This document shows, piece by piece, positions 51,279 through 60,404 of a stretch of 64,000 nucleotides of DNA. The translations under genes were made by a program, and so were the position numbers. Positions within the stretch are counted from its first letter, which is position 1. Each line of letters begins with the position of its first letter. The notes below the pieces were generated by a model, which was not told where the DNA came from, did no database searches, and saw only the letters and a list, made by a program, of their open reading frames with translations. The DNA lies in NCBI GenBank assembly GCA_902520835.1, contig CABYPD010000002.1:62001-126000 (forward strand), in the 5' to 3' direction. Source of the DNA: an uncultured Bacteroidota bacterium. GTDB lineage: Bacteria > Bacteroidota > Bacteroidia > Flavobacteriales > Flavobacteriaceae.

Positions 51279-52436
51279 CTATATTTTTGGTATTCCAGAT
51301 CCACCACCATATGGTGCCCAATTTGTGTGCACGGTTTTCCAACCATTATCAGTTGCAATCCAAACAGACGATGCTCTGGTACTGTAATCAATTGATTCAT
51401 TAGAGTCATTAATTGTATATGACCCATCGGCATAAAATGTTAAAATTGCCATATCCATTTTTGGTGAAAACATAACATTGATATCCCTTAATTCAAAACT
51501 CTTCCATGTTACATTGGCACCTCTTGAGAAACTTTCATTTGTAAAATTATAGAAATCTTGTAGGTTCGAGTCACCAGAAACTAATTGCATGTCATCAGTA
51601 ATATATTTTTTAAATTCTTCATAATCTCTTTTGAGAATTGCATCCTGAATATTTTTTTGAGCATTCTTTAAATTTTCCACTAAATTTTCTTTATTAACAG
51701 ATCTCCAATATGTCATTAACTTAGGTTGATATGGGGATGCAAAATAAGCGTAATCTCGAGCTCTTAATTGATCCATTAATGCTTTTTCATAATTTCCTTG
51801 CATTGCAGCTATCTCAGCTCTTGAATCTAAAGCATTTGGACCTTTGTGAAGTTCAATGGATTTTTCAATTGACTCGTATGCTGATTTAAAATCTGGTGAA
51901 TCACCGTAAACTCCATTTGCATAACCATAGGCAATCATGTTATAGGCAGCTGACGAGTTATCAGGAAATTTTTTTGAAAATTCCATGTACCCATCCCAGC
52001 CTGAACCAGAACCACCAATGCCTAACCAATTAATTAATGGACTTGAGGGATACTTTTGAATTGAATTGGCATATGTATTAGTCCAATCATTTTCTTCACC
52101 TTTCGTAGTCTCTAATAATAGTTGATACCATGCATATTCTTCACCAGAAAGTAATTGAATATTAACATTTTCCAATTTACTTTTTCGTGTGCCAACACTT
52201 GGATTATTAGTTGAGACAGCTGCTAAAACTAATTTTGAACATTCACAGCCAGAATCAGTCATTTTTGCTGCTTTAGCCATTCCAACTGCTGTTAGCTGCT
52301 CTAGATTTGCTAAATGAGTAATTGCTTCATTTAAGATTGCATAAGATTGTGAATCACAATTTGAATCGTTAATCCAATTTTGAGAATTTAAGCTTAACGA
52401 TAAAAAAAGAATTGCAGTATAATACATATTTTTCAT
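51279..52436 (-). CDS. Exported protein with TPR-like region and SnoaL-like C-terminal domain
   Basis: 385 residues with an N-terminal signal peptide (YYTAILFLSLSLNSQ). The middle (about 120-260) has helix pairs of TPR type (YANSIQKYPSSPLINWLG, YESIEKSIELHKGPNALDSRAEIAAMQGNYEKAL). The C-terminal part (about 265-385) looks like an NTF2/SnoaL/DUF4440 fold: DAILKRDYEEFKKYITDDMQL, then beta-strands ending VWIATDNGWKTVHTNWAPYGGG. I do not know the function; it could be an exported ligand-binding protein. A conserved CxC pair lies near residues 63-65. Its neighbours are a sulfatase and a membrane protein. The 118-base gap to the sulfatase holds no recognised signal. Confidence 0.55.
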   Translation of the reverse strand: MKNMYYTAILFLSLSLNSQNWINDSNCDSQSYAILNEAITHLANLEQLTAVGMAKAAKMTDSGCECSKLVLAAVSTNNPSVGTRKSKLENVNIQLLSGEEYAWYQLLLETTKGEENDWTNTYANSIQKYPSSPLINWLGIGGSGSGWDGYMEFSKKFPDNSSAAYNMIAYGYANGVYGDSPDFKSAYESIEKSIELHKGPNALDSRAEIAAMQGNYEKALMDQLRARDYAYFASPYQPKLMTYWRSVNKENLVENLKNAQKNIQDAILKRDYEEFKKYITDDMQLVSGDSNLQDFYNFTNESFSRGANVTWKSFELRDINVMFSPKMDMAILTFYADGSYTINDSNESIDYSTRASSVWIATDNGWKTVHTNWAPYGGGSGIPKI

Positions 52437-52554
52437 AATATAAATTTATGAATATTAATGATTGTAAATTATTAATAAAGGCAGAAACACATACTAATTA
52501 CACTTCTTTTAAAAAAAACATAATTAATTTCAGAAATATTTATTTTTTAATTGT

Positions 52555-54156
52555 TTAGTATAAGAATTTCTTGTCAAGCTCTTCAGAATCTTGATATTTA
52601 ATTCTTAGATTTTGAAGTTTAACTTTTAATTCTTTTACAACATCAGAATAACTTGGATCATCATATACATTATTCATTTCGTTTGGATCATTTAGTCTGT
52701 CGTACAATTCCCATTCATCGACATCATAATAAAATCTTGCAAGTTTATATTCTTTATTGACAATTCCATAATGCCTTTTAACCATGTGAACAGATGGATA
52801 TTCATAATAATGATAATAAACTTCCTCTCTTGTCCACTTATCATTTTCACCCAAAAGTAATGGCATAAGACTTTCACCTTGCATATCACTTGGAACCTCG
52901 ATCATAGCAGCTTCTAAAAAAGTTTGAGCATAATCTAAATTCTGAACCATTTCATCACTGGTAATTCCAGGTTTGATTTTATTTGGCCACTTAATCATTA
53001 GTGGTGTTTTAAAAGATTCGTCATAAATAAATCTCTTATCAAACCATCCATGTTCTCCCAAGTAAAAACCTTGATCAGATGTATAAACCACTATTGTGTT
53101 ATCATCTAAACCAGTTTCCTCTAAATAATTGAGAACCCTGCCTACATTATCATCGACTGATGAAATTGTTGCAAGATAATCTTGCATATATCTTTGGAAT
53201 TTCCACTTCATCTTTTCCTTATCACTCATATTAGGCCAATTCTTTTTGAAATCTTCACTTATTTTGTCTAAAGTCACATCATATTTTTTTCTTTGCTCCT
53301 CATTTGCTCTTCCAAATGGTCCATTAAATCCTCTTGCAGTTGGTCTCATCAATGTGCCATCACCTCTGACATAAACAATTTCAGGTTCAACTTTTCCCAT
53401 TTCTTCAATTACTTGCGGCCTAACTTTACTATCATGCATATATTGCATGTGGGTTAACAAATTCATTTCTGCTGATTTAGCTGCCGATCCTCTATTAGAA
53501 TAATCATCAAATAAAGTCTCAGGTTCTGGAAATTTCTTTTCATAAAATTCTGCAAATTTTTCAGGACTTGGCCACCATGCTCTGTGCGGAGCTTTGTGGA
53601 GATACATCATCATAAACGGCTTATTTTTATTTCGTTTAGTTTTAAACCAATCCAACGTTAAATCAGTAATTACATCAGTGACGTAACCAGTGATCAATGT
53701 GTCTTTTTTTTCGCCCAAAAATTTGGGATTAATATAATCTCCTTGTCCAGGTAATATCCAAAAATCATCAACACCCTTAGGATTATTTCCAAAATGTAGT
53801 TTACCATACATAGCTGTCTGATATCCTGCTTTTTGAAAAAGCTGTGGAAATGTCACCTGTGTAGTATCAAATTTTGCATGATTATCAATTTTACCATTCA
53901 AATGACTGTGTTTTCCTGTTAAGATCACTGCCCGTGAAGGCGCGCAAATTGAATTAGTCACGCAGGCATTTGTAAATAGAATTCCTTCATTTGCTATACG
54001 ATCAATATTTGGAGTTTGAATTAACCTATCATCATATGCGCTAATTGCCTGATATGCGTGATCATCTGACATTATAAATAAAATATTCGGTCTCTCATCA
54101 CTTTGAGAACAACTGAAAATTAAAAAAAGAATAACTAATAATTTGAATTTTTTCAT
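52555..54156 (-). CDS. Lipoprotein sulfatase (type I, formylglycine)
   Basis: 533 residues from the ATG at 54156 (an ATG at 54174 is in frame but would lengthen the signal). A lipoprotein signal ends IFSC (Cys about 16). The S1 sulfatase motif CAPSR (Cys71, converted to formylglycine) is followed by AVILTGKHSHLNG; metal ligands lie in SDDH and YTSDQGFYLGEHG, and HKAPHRAWWPS is the substrate-side motif. An extra segment at about 220-330 precedes the C-terminal subdomain. No formylglycine-generating enzyme is in the window. The substrate is unknown; the neighbouring galE-galK make a sulfated galactan plausible. Confidence 0.9.
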   Translation of the reverse strand: MKKFKLLVILFLIFSCSQSDERPNILFIMSDDHAYQAISAYDDRLIQTPNIDRIANEGILFTNACVTNSICAPSRAVILTGKHSHLNGKIDNHAKFDTTQVTFPQLFQKAGYQTAMYGKLHFGNNPKGVDDFWILPGQGDYINPKFLGEKKDTLITGYVTDVITDLTLDWFKTKRNKNKPFMMMYLHKAPHRAWWPSPEKFAEFYEKKFPEPETLFDDYSNRGSAAKSAEMNLLTHMQYMHDSKVRPQVIEEMGKVEPEIVYVRGDGTLMRPTARGFNGPFGRANEEQRKKYDVTLDKISEDFKKNWPNMSDKEKMKWKFQRYMQDYLATISSVDDNVGRVLNYLEETGLDDNTIVVYTSDQGFYLGEHGWFDKRFIYDESFKTPLMIKWPNKIKPGITSDEMVQNLDYAQTFLEAAMIEVPSDMQGESLMPLLLGENDKWTREEVYYHYYEYPSVHMVKRHYGIVNKEYKLARFYYDVDEWELYDRLNDPNEMNNVYDDPSYSDVVKELKVKLQNLRIKYQDSEELDKKFLY

Positions 54157-54175
54157 TTTTGGTTCGGTTATCATT

Positions 54176-54206
54176 TAAATATATTTCATTATTATAAAAA
54201 AATCAA
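54176..54206 (-). promoter_or_regulatory. Possible sulfatase promoter
   Basis: On the minus strand TTG (54204-54206), 20 bases, then TATATTTA (54176-54183), one mismatch from TAnnTTTG. The ATG at 54156 follows 19 bases after the -7-like box; the in-frame ATG at 54174 would be ahead of the expected transcription start. Confidence 0.35.
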
Positions 54207-54260
54207 TGAAAAAAAAATAAATTTAATCATTGAGTTAACTTTACAATAAAAAAACTTACG

Positions 54261-55286
54261 ATGAATGTTTTAGTTACTGGTGGTTTAGGCTTTATTGGTT
54301 CACATACAAGTGTAGAGTTATTAAATAAAGGTTACGAAATTACGATAGTCGATAATTTAGTTAATTCAAATATTCAAGTGTTAAAAAACATTCAAAAAAT
54401 TACTGGAAAAAAACCTGAGTTCAAAGAAATTGATTTAAGAAACAAAAAGGAATTAACAAATTTGTTTGAGTGTAATAATTTTGATGGAATTATACATTTT
54501 GCAGCACTTAAATCTGTTAATGAAAGTATAAAAAAACCTGAATTATACAAAGAAAATAATATAGGTGGTACTAAAAATTTACTTGAAGCTATAACCTCAA
54601 AAAAAAATAGAACTAATCTTATTTTTAGTTCCAGTTGTACAGTTTATGGACAATCTAAAGTATTACCAATTGATGAAAATTGTCCAACTAATAGTCCAGA
54701 GTCACCGTATGGTGAAACCAAAATAAAATGTGAAGAAATTATCTTAGAAGCTGTAAAAAAATATTCTAACTTAAATGCAATAAGTTTAAGGTATTTTAAT
54801 CCAATTGGTGCTCATGAATCATCATTAATTGGAGAACTTCCTAATGGTATTCCAGAAAATTTGATTCCGTATATAACACAAACTGCTATTGGAATTAGAA
54901 ATGAGTTAACAATTTTTGGAAATGATTACCCCACCAGAGATGGAACTTGTATAAGAGACTACATTCATATAAATGATTTAGCTTTAGCTCACATTTCATC
55001 ACTTAATTTTTTATCAAAAGTTAAAGAAAAAAAAATTTATGATTTTTTTAATGTTGGAACTGGAAAAGGTATCACTGTTCTAGAGTTAATTAATATGTTT
55101 GAGCAAACCAATAGTTTAAAAATAAATTATAGAATTGGGAATAAAAGAAAAGGTGATATAACATCTGCATATGCTGATACCAGTAAAATTAAAACTAAAA
55201 TTGGCTGGTTCTCGAAAAAATCAATAAATGATGCACTGAAAACTGCATGGGAATGGCAGAAAAGAATTTCTAAGTATGAAAATTAA
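54261..55286 (+). CDS. galE: UDP-glucose 4-epimerase
   Basis: Interconverts UDP-galactose and UDP-glucose (Leloir pathway; also supplies sugars for surface glycans). 341 residues, extended SDR fold. NAD site GGLGFIGSH, catalytic SSS...Tyr-x3-Lys in SPYGETK, and the RYFNPIGAH substrate motif are intact. Its end overlaps galK by 11 bases. A weak -7-like TAACTTTA lies at 54236-54243. Confidence 0.95.
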   Translation: MNVLVTGGLGFIGSHTSVELLNKGYEITIVDNLVNSNIQVLKNIQKITGKKPEFKEIDLRNKKELTNLFECNNFDGIIHFAALKSVNESIKKPELYKENNIGGTKNLLEAITSKKNRTNLIFSSSCTVYGQSKVLPIDENCPTNSPESPYGETKIKCEEIILEAVKKYSNLNAISLRYFNPIGAHESSLIGELPNGIPENLIPYITQTAIGIRNELTIFGNDYPTRDGTCIRDYIHINDLALAHISSLNFLSKVKEKKIYDFFNVGTGKGITVLELINMFEQTNSLKINYRIGNKRKGDITSAYADTSKIKTKIGWFSKKSINDALKTAWEWQKRISKYEN

Positions 55287-56385
55287 AGTTGAAGCTCCTG
55301 GACGAGTAAATTTAATTGGAGAACACACTGACTACAATGGTGGATATGTGCTCCCTGGTGCAATAAATAAAAAAATAACTTTCGAAATCTCCAAATCATC
55401 ATCTAATAATTGTGAAGTTTTTTCTAAATCATTAAATGATTCATTTTTTTTTAAATTAAAAAATATTAAAAAAAGTAAAATTCATTGGCAAAATTATATT
55501 TTGGGTACTATTGATTTTTTTAAATTAAATGGACACAAACTAAAAGAATTTAGATGCAATATTAATTCTAATCTTCCTGTTGGATCAGGTATAAGTTCAT
55601 CTTCAGCGTTGATTTCTGGATTATCAAGAGCAATTATAGAATTTAATGACTTAAGGTATGATAAAATTGATATAATCAAAATAGTAAGTTATGTTGAAAG
55701 TAAATTTATAGGATTGAATGGTGGAATAATGGATCAATTCACAATTAATTATGGAAAAAAAGATCACCTCATTTTATTAAATTGCACAAATTCAAATCAT
55801 AATTATATAAAGTTTAAAAGCGACATTTACACTATTCTACTATTAAATACTAATGTAAAACATAGCTTAATTGACTCAGCTTATAATCAAAGAGTTAATG
55901 AGTGTAAAACAGCTGAGAAAATCCTAAATATTCATTATAATGAAATTAGAAGATTAGCAAATTATTCAAGTGATAAATTGTATAGAGTAAAAAATAAATT
56001 GAATTCAAAAATTTATAACAGGGCAAATTTTGTGATTCACGAAAATAAAAGAACATTGAATGCTGCAGATCTGTTAAAAAAATCAAAATTTAAAGATTTT
56101 GGTAAATTAATGTATAAATCTCACGAAGGGTTAAAAAACTTGTATGAGGTTAGTTGTCCAGAATTAGATTTTATTGTTGATTTTACTAAGGATTTGAAAT
56201 ATGTTTTAGGCTCAAGGATGATGGGAGGAGGTTTTGGAGGTTGTACCATAAATTTGGTTGAAAAAAAACATTTGGATAGTTTTATTAAGTTGATATCTAA
56301 AAACTATTCTGAAAATTTTAATAAAAAATTATCATCCATCAAGGTTTGTATCGGTGACGGTGTATCTTGGAGAAGATTTACGTAG
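55276..56385 (+). CDS. galK: Galactokinase
   Basis: Phosphorylates galactose to galactose-1-phosphate. 369 residues of the GHMP kinase superfamily: [19 protein letters not shown] near the N-terminus, [13 protein letters not shown] (phosphate-binding loop) and the C-terminal GGGFGGCTI. It overlaps galE, so the two are a galactose operon; galT and galM are not in the window. Its stop overlaps the convergent rny by eight bases. Confidence 0.95.
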   Translation: MKIKVEAPGRVNLIGEHTDYNGGYVLPGAINKKITFEISKSSSNNCEVFSKSLNDSFFFKLKNIKKSKIHWQNYILGTIDFFKLNGHKLKEFRCNINSNLPVGSGISSSSALISGLSRAIIEFNDLRYDKIDIIKIVSYVESKFIGLNGGIMDQFTINYGKKDHLILLNCTNSNHNYIKFKSDIYTILLLNTNVKHSLIDSAYNQRVNECKTAEKILNIHYNEIRRLANYSSDKLYRVKNKLNSKIYNRANFVIHENKRTLNAADLLKKSKFKDFGKLMYKSHEGLKNLYEVSCPELDFIVDFTKDLKYVLGSRMMGGGFGGCTINLVEKKHLDSFIKLISKNYSENFNKKLSSIKVCIGDGVSWRRFT

Positions 56386-57931
56386 CTACATTCACTGCTC
56401 TTGTTTCTCTGATTACAGTTACTTTTACCTGGCCAGGGTAAGTCATTTCAGTTTGTATTTTTTGAGAAATTTCAAAAGATAATTTTTTGGCCTTTTCATC
56501 GTCAATCTTTTCACTTTCAACCATAACGCGTAACTCTCGACCAGCCTGTATTGCAAAAGCTTTATTTACACCATCAAAACTGTATGCAATATTCTCTAAA
56601 TCTTTTAATCTTTGTATGTAACTTTCCATTACCTGCCTCCTAGCACCAGGTCTTGCACCTGAAATAGCATCACACACTTGAACAACTGGTGAAATCATGT
56701 TGTTCATTTCAATTTCATCATGATGGGCACCAATTGCATTACAAACATCACTTTTCTCACCATATTTTTCAGCCCATTGCATTCCAAGTAAAGCATGCGG
56801 AGTCTCTGTCTCTTCTTCAGGAACTTTACCAATATCATGCAATAATCCAGCTCTTTTAGCAAGCTTGGGGTTTAAACCAAGTTCAGAAGCCATAATTCCA
56901 CATAATTTTGCGACTTCTTTTGAATGTTGTAATAAATTTTGGCCATATGATGATCTAAACCTCATTCTACCAACTGCTTTAACTAAATTAGGATGTAATC
57001 CATGTATTCCTAAATCAATTACAGTTCTCTTACCAATCTCAATAATTTCGTTTTCTATTTCTTTTGATGTCTTTTTAACGACTTCTTCAATTCTTGCAGG
57101 ATGGATTCTGCCATCAGTAACTAACTTTTTTAATGATAAGCGTGCTATCTCTCGTCTAACAGAATCAAAACAAGAAAGTATAATAGCTTCGGGGGTGTCA
57201 TCAACAATTATTTCCACACCTGTAGCACTTTCAATAGCTTTTATATTTCTTCCTTCTCGACCAATTATTCGGCCTTTTATATCATCAGATTCTATGTTAA
57301 AAACTGAAACACAATTATCAATCGCTTCCTCTGTTCCTAATCTTTGAATTGAACCTATAACAATTTTTTTGGCTTCTTGTTTAGCAGACAATTTAGCTTC
57401 ATCAATTATGTTTTGTGAAATTTCCAATGCTTGAGATTTAACCTCATCCTTTAAAATTTTAAACAATTCATCCTTAGCTTGTTTAGCAGAATAACCAGCA
57501 ATTTTTTCAATTTCTTTTACTTGATTTCTGAGAACCTTATTAATCTCTAGTTTCTTTTTTTCAACTGTTTCATTTTTTTTATTAAAACTTTTGATTTTTT
57601 CTTCAAATTCAGCTTTTAATTTTTCTATTTTTTTTAATTTTTGGTTGACTTCGGTTTCTTTTAGCTTTAAGTATTGATTTTTATCATTATGTTCTGCATT
57701 TTTTGAAAGTATATATTTTTCATGTTCAGACTTTAATTCTAAAAATTTTTCTTTTGCCTGAAGGATTTTATTGTTCTTTATATTCTCAGCTTCTGAATGC
57801 GCTTCATTTAATATTTTATTAGCACGAGATTTAGCATAATCAATTGATTTTTTATTTAAAATTTTATTGATTGTAAAAAAAATAATTACTCCAATTAAAG
57901 ACCCAATTACTATATAAATTAATTCACTCAT
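56378..57931 (-). CDS. rny: Ribonuclease Y
   Basis: Membrane-anchored endonuclease that starts mRNA decay. 517 residues: an N-terminal transmembrane helix (about 3-20), a long charged coiled coil (25-200), a KH RNA-binding domain ([21 protein letters not shown]) and an HD domain ([15 protein letters not shown]) that carries the catalytic metal site. It is downstream of zapA and the 6S-like RNA, with that RNA's T-run just ahead of its start. Confidence 0.96.
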   Translation of the reverse strand: MSELIYIVIGSLIGVIIFFTINKILNKKSIDYAKSRANKILNEAHSEAENIKNNKILQAKEKFLELKSEHEKYILSKNAEHNDKNQYLKLKETEVNQKLKKIEKLKAEFEEKIKSFNKKNETVEKKKLEINKVLRNQVKEIEKIAGYSAKQAKDELFKILKDEVKSQALEISQNIIDEAKLSAKQEAKKIVIGSIQRLGTEEAIDNCVSVFNIESDDIKGRIIGREGRNIKAIESATGVEIIVDDTPEAIILSCFDSVRREIARLSLKKLVTDGRIHPARIEEVVKKTSKEIENEIIEIGKRTVIDLGIHGLHPNLVKAVGRMRFRSSYGQNLLQHSKEVAKLCGIMASELGLNPKLAKRAGLLHDIGKVPEEETETPHALLGMQWAEKYGEKSDVCNAIGAHHDEIEMNNMISPVVQVCDAISGARPGARRQVMESYIQRLKDLENIAYSFDGVNKAFAIQAGRELRVMVESEKIDDEKAKKLSFEISQKIQTEMTYPGQVKVTVIRETRAVNVAT

Positions 57932-57942
57932 GATTTTATTTT

Positions 57943-58104
57943 AAAAAAAAACCTACATACAGATTTATTGTATAAACTCCATTTATACAAGTTTAGAGCT
58001 AACTAAATATTCGATAATCCTTAAAAAAGGCACGCTCTAGGATTTAGACTCACTCTTTCTAATTTATTAGCGTTGAGTTTACCAAATTAAAATCTGATGT
58101 AGGT
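57943..58104 (-). ncRNA. ssrS: Probable 6S RNA (flavobacterial type)
   Basis: The 197-base gap between zapA and rny folds into one long hairpin on the minus strand. The outer arms AAATCTGATGTAGGT (58090-58104) and ACCTACATACAGATTT (57951-57966) pair along about 15 bases with a single bulge. Inside are TAGAGC/GCTCTA arms (57994-57999 with 58034-58039) and a perfect nine-pair hairpin, TTGTATAAA/TTTATACAA (57968-57990), in one side of the central region. Nine T residues follow the outer arm, a terminator. 6S RNAs look like this (closing stem, open bubble, apical stem) and lie next to zapA in many bacteria. Length about 155-162 bases. Confidence 0.7.
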
Positions 58105-58128
58105 AATATAATTTTATTTTAATGAACG

Positions 58129-58413
58129 TTAAGAATCTAAACTCTGAATAACTAAATCATTAATTGAATTTAACTTATCGTTAATTTCATTAATGCTATA
58201 CCTTTCACTTTTTGAAAACTTTTCATACTGACTAATGATTTGTAAAGCACACATTGCCAATGTATCTTGTTTATCCTGAACAGCATATTTTTTTTCATAT
58301 TCGTTCACCATGTTATTGATTTGCTTAGAAGCTTTTCTAAGAATTTCCTCTTGAGATGGGTTAACATTTAAAGGATATATTCTGTTAGCAATATTTAGTT
58401 TAATTTTTTGCAT
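58129..58413 (-). CDS. zapA: Cell division protein ZapA
   Basis: Cross-links FtsZ filaments in the Z-ring. 94 residues from the ATG at 58413, which fits the family; an in-frame upstream ATG at 58437 would overlap the preceding gene. The N-terminal half IKLNIANRIYPLNV (beta-strand pair, conserved Pro) is followed by a coiled-coil helix (EKKYAVQDKQDTLAMCALQII), the usual ZapA layout. It overlaps the previous gene by one base (TAATG). Confidence 0.9.
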   Translation of the reverse strand: MQKIKLNIANRIYPLNVNPSQEEILRKASKQINNMVNEYEKKYAVQDKQDTLAMCALQIISQYEKFSKSERYSINEINDKLNSINDLVIQSLDS

Positions 58414-58700
58414 TAAGATGTTAGCTGGACGATACAATCATCAATTTCATTAATCATTTTTTTAATTTTTCTTTTTGTTTTATTCTTATCATTACTACCT
58501 ACAATAGCTTTCCCCATTTCTAAAGCATGATATTTTTCTTTCAATTTAATAATTACATCATCCTTTTCTTTCAATATTTTTTTTACATTAGAAAGTTCAT
58601 TAGAAAGTTCATTATTTGAAAATTTTAAACCATTCAAGGTCTTAATTAACAACTCAGTATTACTTTTTAATTCTTCAATTATAGTTAAACTTTCTTTCAA
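58413..58700 (-). CDS. Small coiled-coil protein upstream of zapA (TTG start)
   Basis: 95 residues, almost all helical and coiled-coil (heptad LKSNTELLIKTLNGLKFSNNELSNELSNVKKILKEK...), then a basic NKTKRKIKKMINEIDDCI tail. The start is TTG at 58700; an upstream stop follows within 12 bases. It overlaps zapA by one base, so it is translated with it. Position and shape suggest a ZapB-like divisome helper; it lacks a domain I can name, so the function is open. Confidence 0.6.
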   Translation of the reverse strand: MKESLTIIEELKSNTELLIKTLNGLKFSNNELSNELSNVKKILKEKDDVIIKLKEKYHALEMGKAIVGSNDKNKTKRKIKKMINEIDDCIVQLTS

Positions 58701-58763
58701 AATATTAAGCTATTATTTAATTTTAAAGGTAATTATTTTTTAGTACGAAAAGAAAAACAAGCA

Positions 58764-60404
58764 TTGAAAAAATTATTTTACATTATTACTTTTTTTACTT
58801 ATTACTTAGGTTTTACACAAAACCATTTTTATCGTCCAATTGAATATGACATTTTGTTAAGTGGAAATTTTGGAGAAATAAGATCAAGTGGTTTTCATAC
58901 TGGAATAGATATAAAAACTAAAGGTAAAGTAGGAGAAATTATAAGATCTATTGATGATGGTTATATTTCTAGAATTCAAGTTTCAACTGTAGGATATGGT
59001 AAAGTAATTTATATAAACCATCCAAACGGTTTAAAATCAGTTTATGGACATCTTCAAGGCTTTAGTAAAGAAATTGATGAACGGATCAAATATTTACAAT
59101 ACAAAGCTGAAACATTTACTTTAAACAAATTTTTTAAAGAAAATGAGTTAAAGATAAAGGCAGGGCAAATAATTGGTTATTCAGGAAATACAGGAACCTC
59201 ATTTGGGCCTCACCTTCATTTTGAAATTAGAACACACAATGATATTCCTCTAAATCCATTAAATTATAATTATAAAGTTGCAGATTCTATAAGACCTGAA
59301 GTAAGAAAACTATTTGCGTACAAAGAAAAGAAAGGTTCATTGTTCAAGAAAAGACTTAATATAAAAAAAATTAATGACAGTATTTATCAAACTCAACTAA
59401 AGTCAGCAGATACTATTTTTTTTGGAATTGAGACTATTGATAAACAAAGCTTCACATACAATGTAAATGGTACATATAATATTTTATTAAAAGAAAAGAA
59501 TAGTGATTTGATAGAATTTAAATTTGATTCTTTGACTTTTGATGAAAAAAGATTATTTCTTAGACACTTAGACTTTAGAGAATTAATTGAAAATAACTCA
59601 AAAATAATTTTACTTAACAATGAAATTGAAAGTGATTATAAGTTTGTAAGAAGAAATCAGTCAGGAAAATTTTATGTAAAAAATTTAGAAACTAAAGATA
59701 TTACTATTCAACTTTCAGATTTAGACAAAAATAATACCTATGTTAAAATAAAAATGATTGGTGATAGCATTGAAAAGTTTGGAGGAACAAAAAGTGTAGA
59801 GTTTAATAAAAAAATCAGAGCTAACTTAAGCTATGATTTAACTTACAATAACGCAAATGTTAAATTTAAGAAAAATACATTCTACAGAGACACTACTATC
59901 GATTTTGATTTTAAAAATGATACACTGTACTTGATGAACCCCTATATTCCTGTGAATAAATCTTTCTCAATAAATTTTCCAATAAATGTTACTTCAAAAA
60001 AAGGGTTGTACTTAGCAAGATTTGATAAGAATGGAAATAGTTTTTTTTCAAGCTCAAAACTAAAAGACAATTTCTTTATTGCCAACACCAAATCATTGGG
60101 AAAATATTTTCTAGATTATGACACCATTAAACCAATAATTAAGAAAATTGGAAAAAATAAAACAATTGATAAAAATCAAAAATTAGGATACTTAATAAAT
60201 GATGAAGAAACTGGAATTAAAAAATACAAAGCTTATATCAATGATAAATGGGCTCTTTTTGAATATGAACCTAAGAAAAACTACATTCAATTTAGACCAG
60301 ATAATTTTATAAATCTAAAAAATGAAAATAATCTATTAATTGAAATTGAAGATATGGTTGGCAATGTCACTATTTATAGGGAAATTTTTTATTTCAAAAA
60401 TTAA
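58764..60404 (+). CDS. Exported M23 family peptidase (TTG start)
   Basis: 546 residues beginning with a signal peptide (FYIITFFTYYLGFTQ). An LytM/M23 zinc endopeptidase domain lies at about 30-170: HTGID (His45, Asp49) and GPHLHFE (HxH), with DGYISRIQVSTVGYGKVIYINH between. The rest is a long beta-rich C-terminal region of unknown role. It should cut peptidoglycan cross-links, though here the zinc site is complete and so an active enzyme is expected. The start is TTG at 58764 with no in-frame ATG nearby. Tail-to-tail with nifS (TTAA). Confidence 0.87.
   Translation: MKKLFYIITFFTYYLGFTQNHFYRPIEYDILLSGNFGEIRSSGFHTGIDIKTKGKVGEIIRSIDDGYISRIQVSTVGYGKVIYINHPNGLKSVYGHLQGFSKEIDERIKYLQYKAETFTLNKFFKENELKIKAGQIIGYSGNTGTSFGPHLHFEIRTHNDIPLNPLNYNYKVADSIRPEVRKLFAYKEKKGSLFKKRLNIKKINDSIYQTQLKSADTIFFGIETIDKQSFTYNVNGTYNILLKEKNSDLIEFKFDSLTFDEKRLFLRHLDFRELIENNSKIILLNNEIESDYKFVRRNQSGKFYVKNLETKDITIQLSDLDKNNTYVKIKMIGDSIEKFGGTKSVEFNKKIRANLSYDLTYNNANVKFKKNTFYRDTTIDFDFKNDTLYLMNPYIPVNKSFSINFPINVTSKKGLYLARFDKNGNSFFSSSKLKDNFFIANTKSLGKYFLDYDTIKPIIKKIGKNKTIDKNQKLGYLINDEETGIKKYKAYINDKWALFEYEPKKNYIQFRPDNFINLKNENNLLIEIEDMVGNVTIYREIFYFKN

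Noticed and set aside
52437-52554. Small gene or regulatory RNA in the gap before the sulfatase end
   Set aside because: Only AT-rich sequence with partial ATTAAT repeats; no frame, hairpin or consensus of substance.
56865-57347. 160-codon open frame on the plus strand
   Set aside because: It lies wholly inside rny on the opposite strand; a conserved RNase Y explains the sequence.
57932-58128. tRNA gene or small protein in the zapA-rny gap
   Set aside because: No cloverleaf or open frame of note; the symmetric long hairpin with T-run explains it better as 6S RNA.
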